Shown here in pieces: positions 63,248 through 64,000 of a stretch of DNA of 64,000 nucleotides. Under the pieces are notes generated by a model, which was given only the letters and a program-made list of their open reading frames with translations, did no database searches and was not told where the DNA came from. A program made the position numbers and the translations under genes. The stretch comes from Jeongeupia wiesaeckerbachi. GTDB taxonomy: Bacteria > Pseudomonadota > Gammaproteobacteria > Burkholderiales > Chitinibacteraceae. Location: assembly GCF_050916355.1 (NCBI RefSeq), contig NZ_CP136946.1:930001-994000 (forward strand). Direction: 5' to 3'. Each line of letters opens with the position of its first letter. Within the stretch, counting starts at the first letter, position 1.

Positions 63248-64000
63248 ATGTACGACTTCACCACCTCCGCCGCCCAGCGCGTTACCGACAGCTACAAATG
63301 GCGCAAGTACGCCGGTCGCGATGTATTGCCGCTGTGGGTTGCCGACATGGATTTCCTCAGCCCGCCGGCCATCACCCAGGCGCTGGCCGAGCGCGTTGCG
63401 CAAGGCATCTTCACCTACGGCGAGCCGACCGAAGCCGCGCTGTCGGCGCTGATCGACGCCGCCCGGCGCGACTACGGCTGGACGATCGAGCCCGGCTGGC
63501 TGGTGCCGCTGCCCGGGCTCGTCACCGGGCTCAATGTCGCCTGCCGTGCCAGTGGCAATGGCGACGTGATCACCGCAACGCCGATCTATCCGCCGTTCAT
63601 GTCGGCGCCGCAGTTCAACGCGCGCAGGCTGGTGAAGCTGCCGCTGCGCGAAACCCGGCTCGCCGTCGGCAGCCACTGGGAATGGGATTTCGCCGCGCTC
63701 GACGCCGCGGCCACGCCCGGGGCGACGCTGATGCTTTGCCACCCGCACAATCCGGTCGGCCGGCAGTGGACGCAGGACGAACTGGTCCGGCTCGGCGAGA
63801 TCGCCGAAAAGCATGACCTGACGGTGATCAGCGACGAGATCCACTGCGACCTGCTGCTCGAACCGGGCGCCCGTCACGTCCCGTTTGCCACGCTGTCGCC
63901 AAAACTGGCGGCGAGAACGATCACGCTGATGGCGCCGAGCAAGACCTACAACGTCCCGGGCCTCGGCTGCGCATTCGCGATCATCCCGAACGCCGAGCGT
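63248..64000 (+). CDS. PatB/MalY-type aminotransferase (C-S beta-lyase), cut by window end
   Basis: 251 codons seen; the gene continues past 64000 (family about 390). Fold-type I PLP enzyme: DFTTSAAQRVTDSYKWRKYAGRDVLPLWVADMDFLSPPAI, CHPHNPVGRQWTQDEL, ISDEIHCDLL and the PLP lysine in APSKTYNVPGLGCAFAII. MalY/PatB enzymes cleave cystathionine or cysteine derivatives. GAGGAA before ATG 63248, 38 bp after the permease, so it probably belongs to the same operon and processes the imported compound. Confidence 0.92.
   Translation, partial: MYDFTTSAAQRVTDSYKWRKYAGRDVLPLWVADMDFLSPPAITQALAERVAQGIFTYGEPTEAALSALIDAARRDYGWTIEPGWLVPLPGLVTGLNVACRASGNGDVITATPIYPPFMSAPQFNARRLVKLPLRETRLAVGSHWEWDFAALDAAATPGATLMLCHPHNPVGRQWTQDELVRLGEIAEKHDLTVISDEIHCDLLLEPGARHVPFATLSPKLAARTITLMAPSKTYNVPGLGCAFAIIPNAER

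Overview
The window is about 64 kb of GC-rich, densely coded chromosome from a Gram-negative bacterium. Lipoproteins, a porin, a NodT-type outer-membrane channel and periplasmic DsbA show an outer membrane. The gene content (FtrABCD ferrous-iron uptake, UbiUVT, SPOR protein next to dsbA, NsrR with Hmp, BenE, DUF3141 with FabI) fits a betaproteobacterium, probably of the order Neisseriales (Chromobacteriaceae/Chitinibacteraceae-like). That placement comes from family recognition, not from a search. I see no rRNA, tRNA, CRISPR array, intact insertion sequence, prophage or integrase, so most of it reads as core chromosome.

Layout. 0-3.2 kb: an SRPBCC protein, a small possibly frameshifted gene, and a membrane-anchored AraC regulator followed by a small membrane protein. 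3.2-13.3 kb: metH, divergent from a translationally coupled DUF3141-fabI pair, then an LprI-like secreted protein, ilvA and a YedA-type exporter. 13.3-18.7 kb: hslU without hslV beside it but with a good heat-shock-type promoter, a PPOX-family flavoprotein, a methyltransferase, and thiM-thiE-thiD under a TPP riboswitch. 18.8-28 kb: an SBF-family transporter, NDH-2, a GGDEF protein, an M30-type metallopeptidase lipoprotein, hemB, a DadA-like dehydrogenase, an MgtC-family protein and an ElaA-like acetyltransferase.

28-36 kb: argH; the ftrABCD ferrous-iron uptake operon with a candidate Fur box; a SPOR protein and dsbA; and a general porin. 36-43.2 kb: ubiU-ubiV-ubiT (oxygen-independent ubiquinone synthesis) with an FNR-like site, a short-form 6-phosphogluconate dehydrogenase whose 3' end is tandemly repeated, a Sel1-like protein, a Rossmann/DUF2520 protein, and rsuA overlapping a patatin-like gene. 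43.6-48.4 kb: a MarR-controlled tripartite efflux operon (NodT, EmrA, EmrB). 48.6-56.2 kb: two proteins of unknown role, a Dph6-like ATP pyrophosphatase, nudC, nsrR-hmp (nitric oxide response), a repeat-rich gap, benE and a lipoprotein. 56.4-64 kb: an EamA transporter, an AraC regulator, a PEBP protein, an iron alcohol dehydrogenase, a small outer-membrane-like protein, and an amino-acid ABC importer lacking its ATPase here, next to a PatB/MalY-type C-S lyase cut by the window end.

I found no clear undescribed multi-gene system such as a defence island. The best leads are: a 125-bp repeat present twice with structure-preserving changes, each copy just after a stop codon; the DUF3141-FabI pair with a histone-like tail; the lone hslU; palindromic insertions inside the iron operon; and a multi-palindrome operator before the ABC importer.
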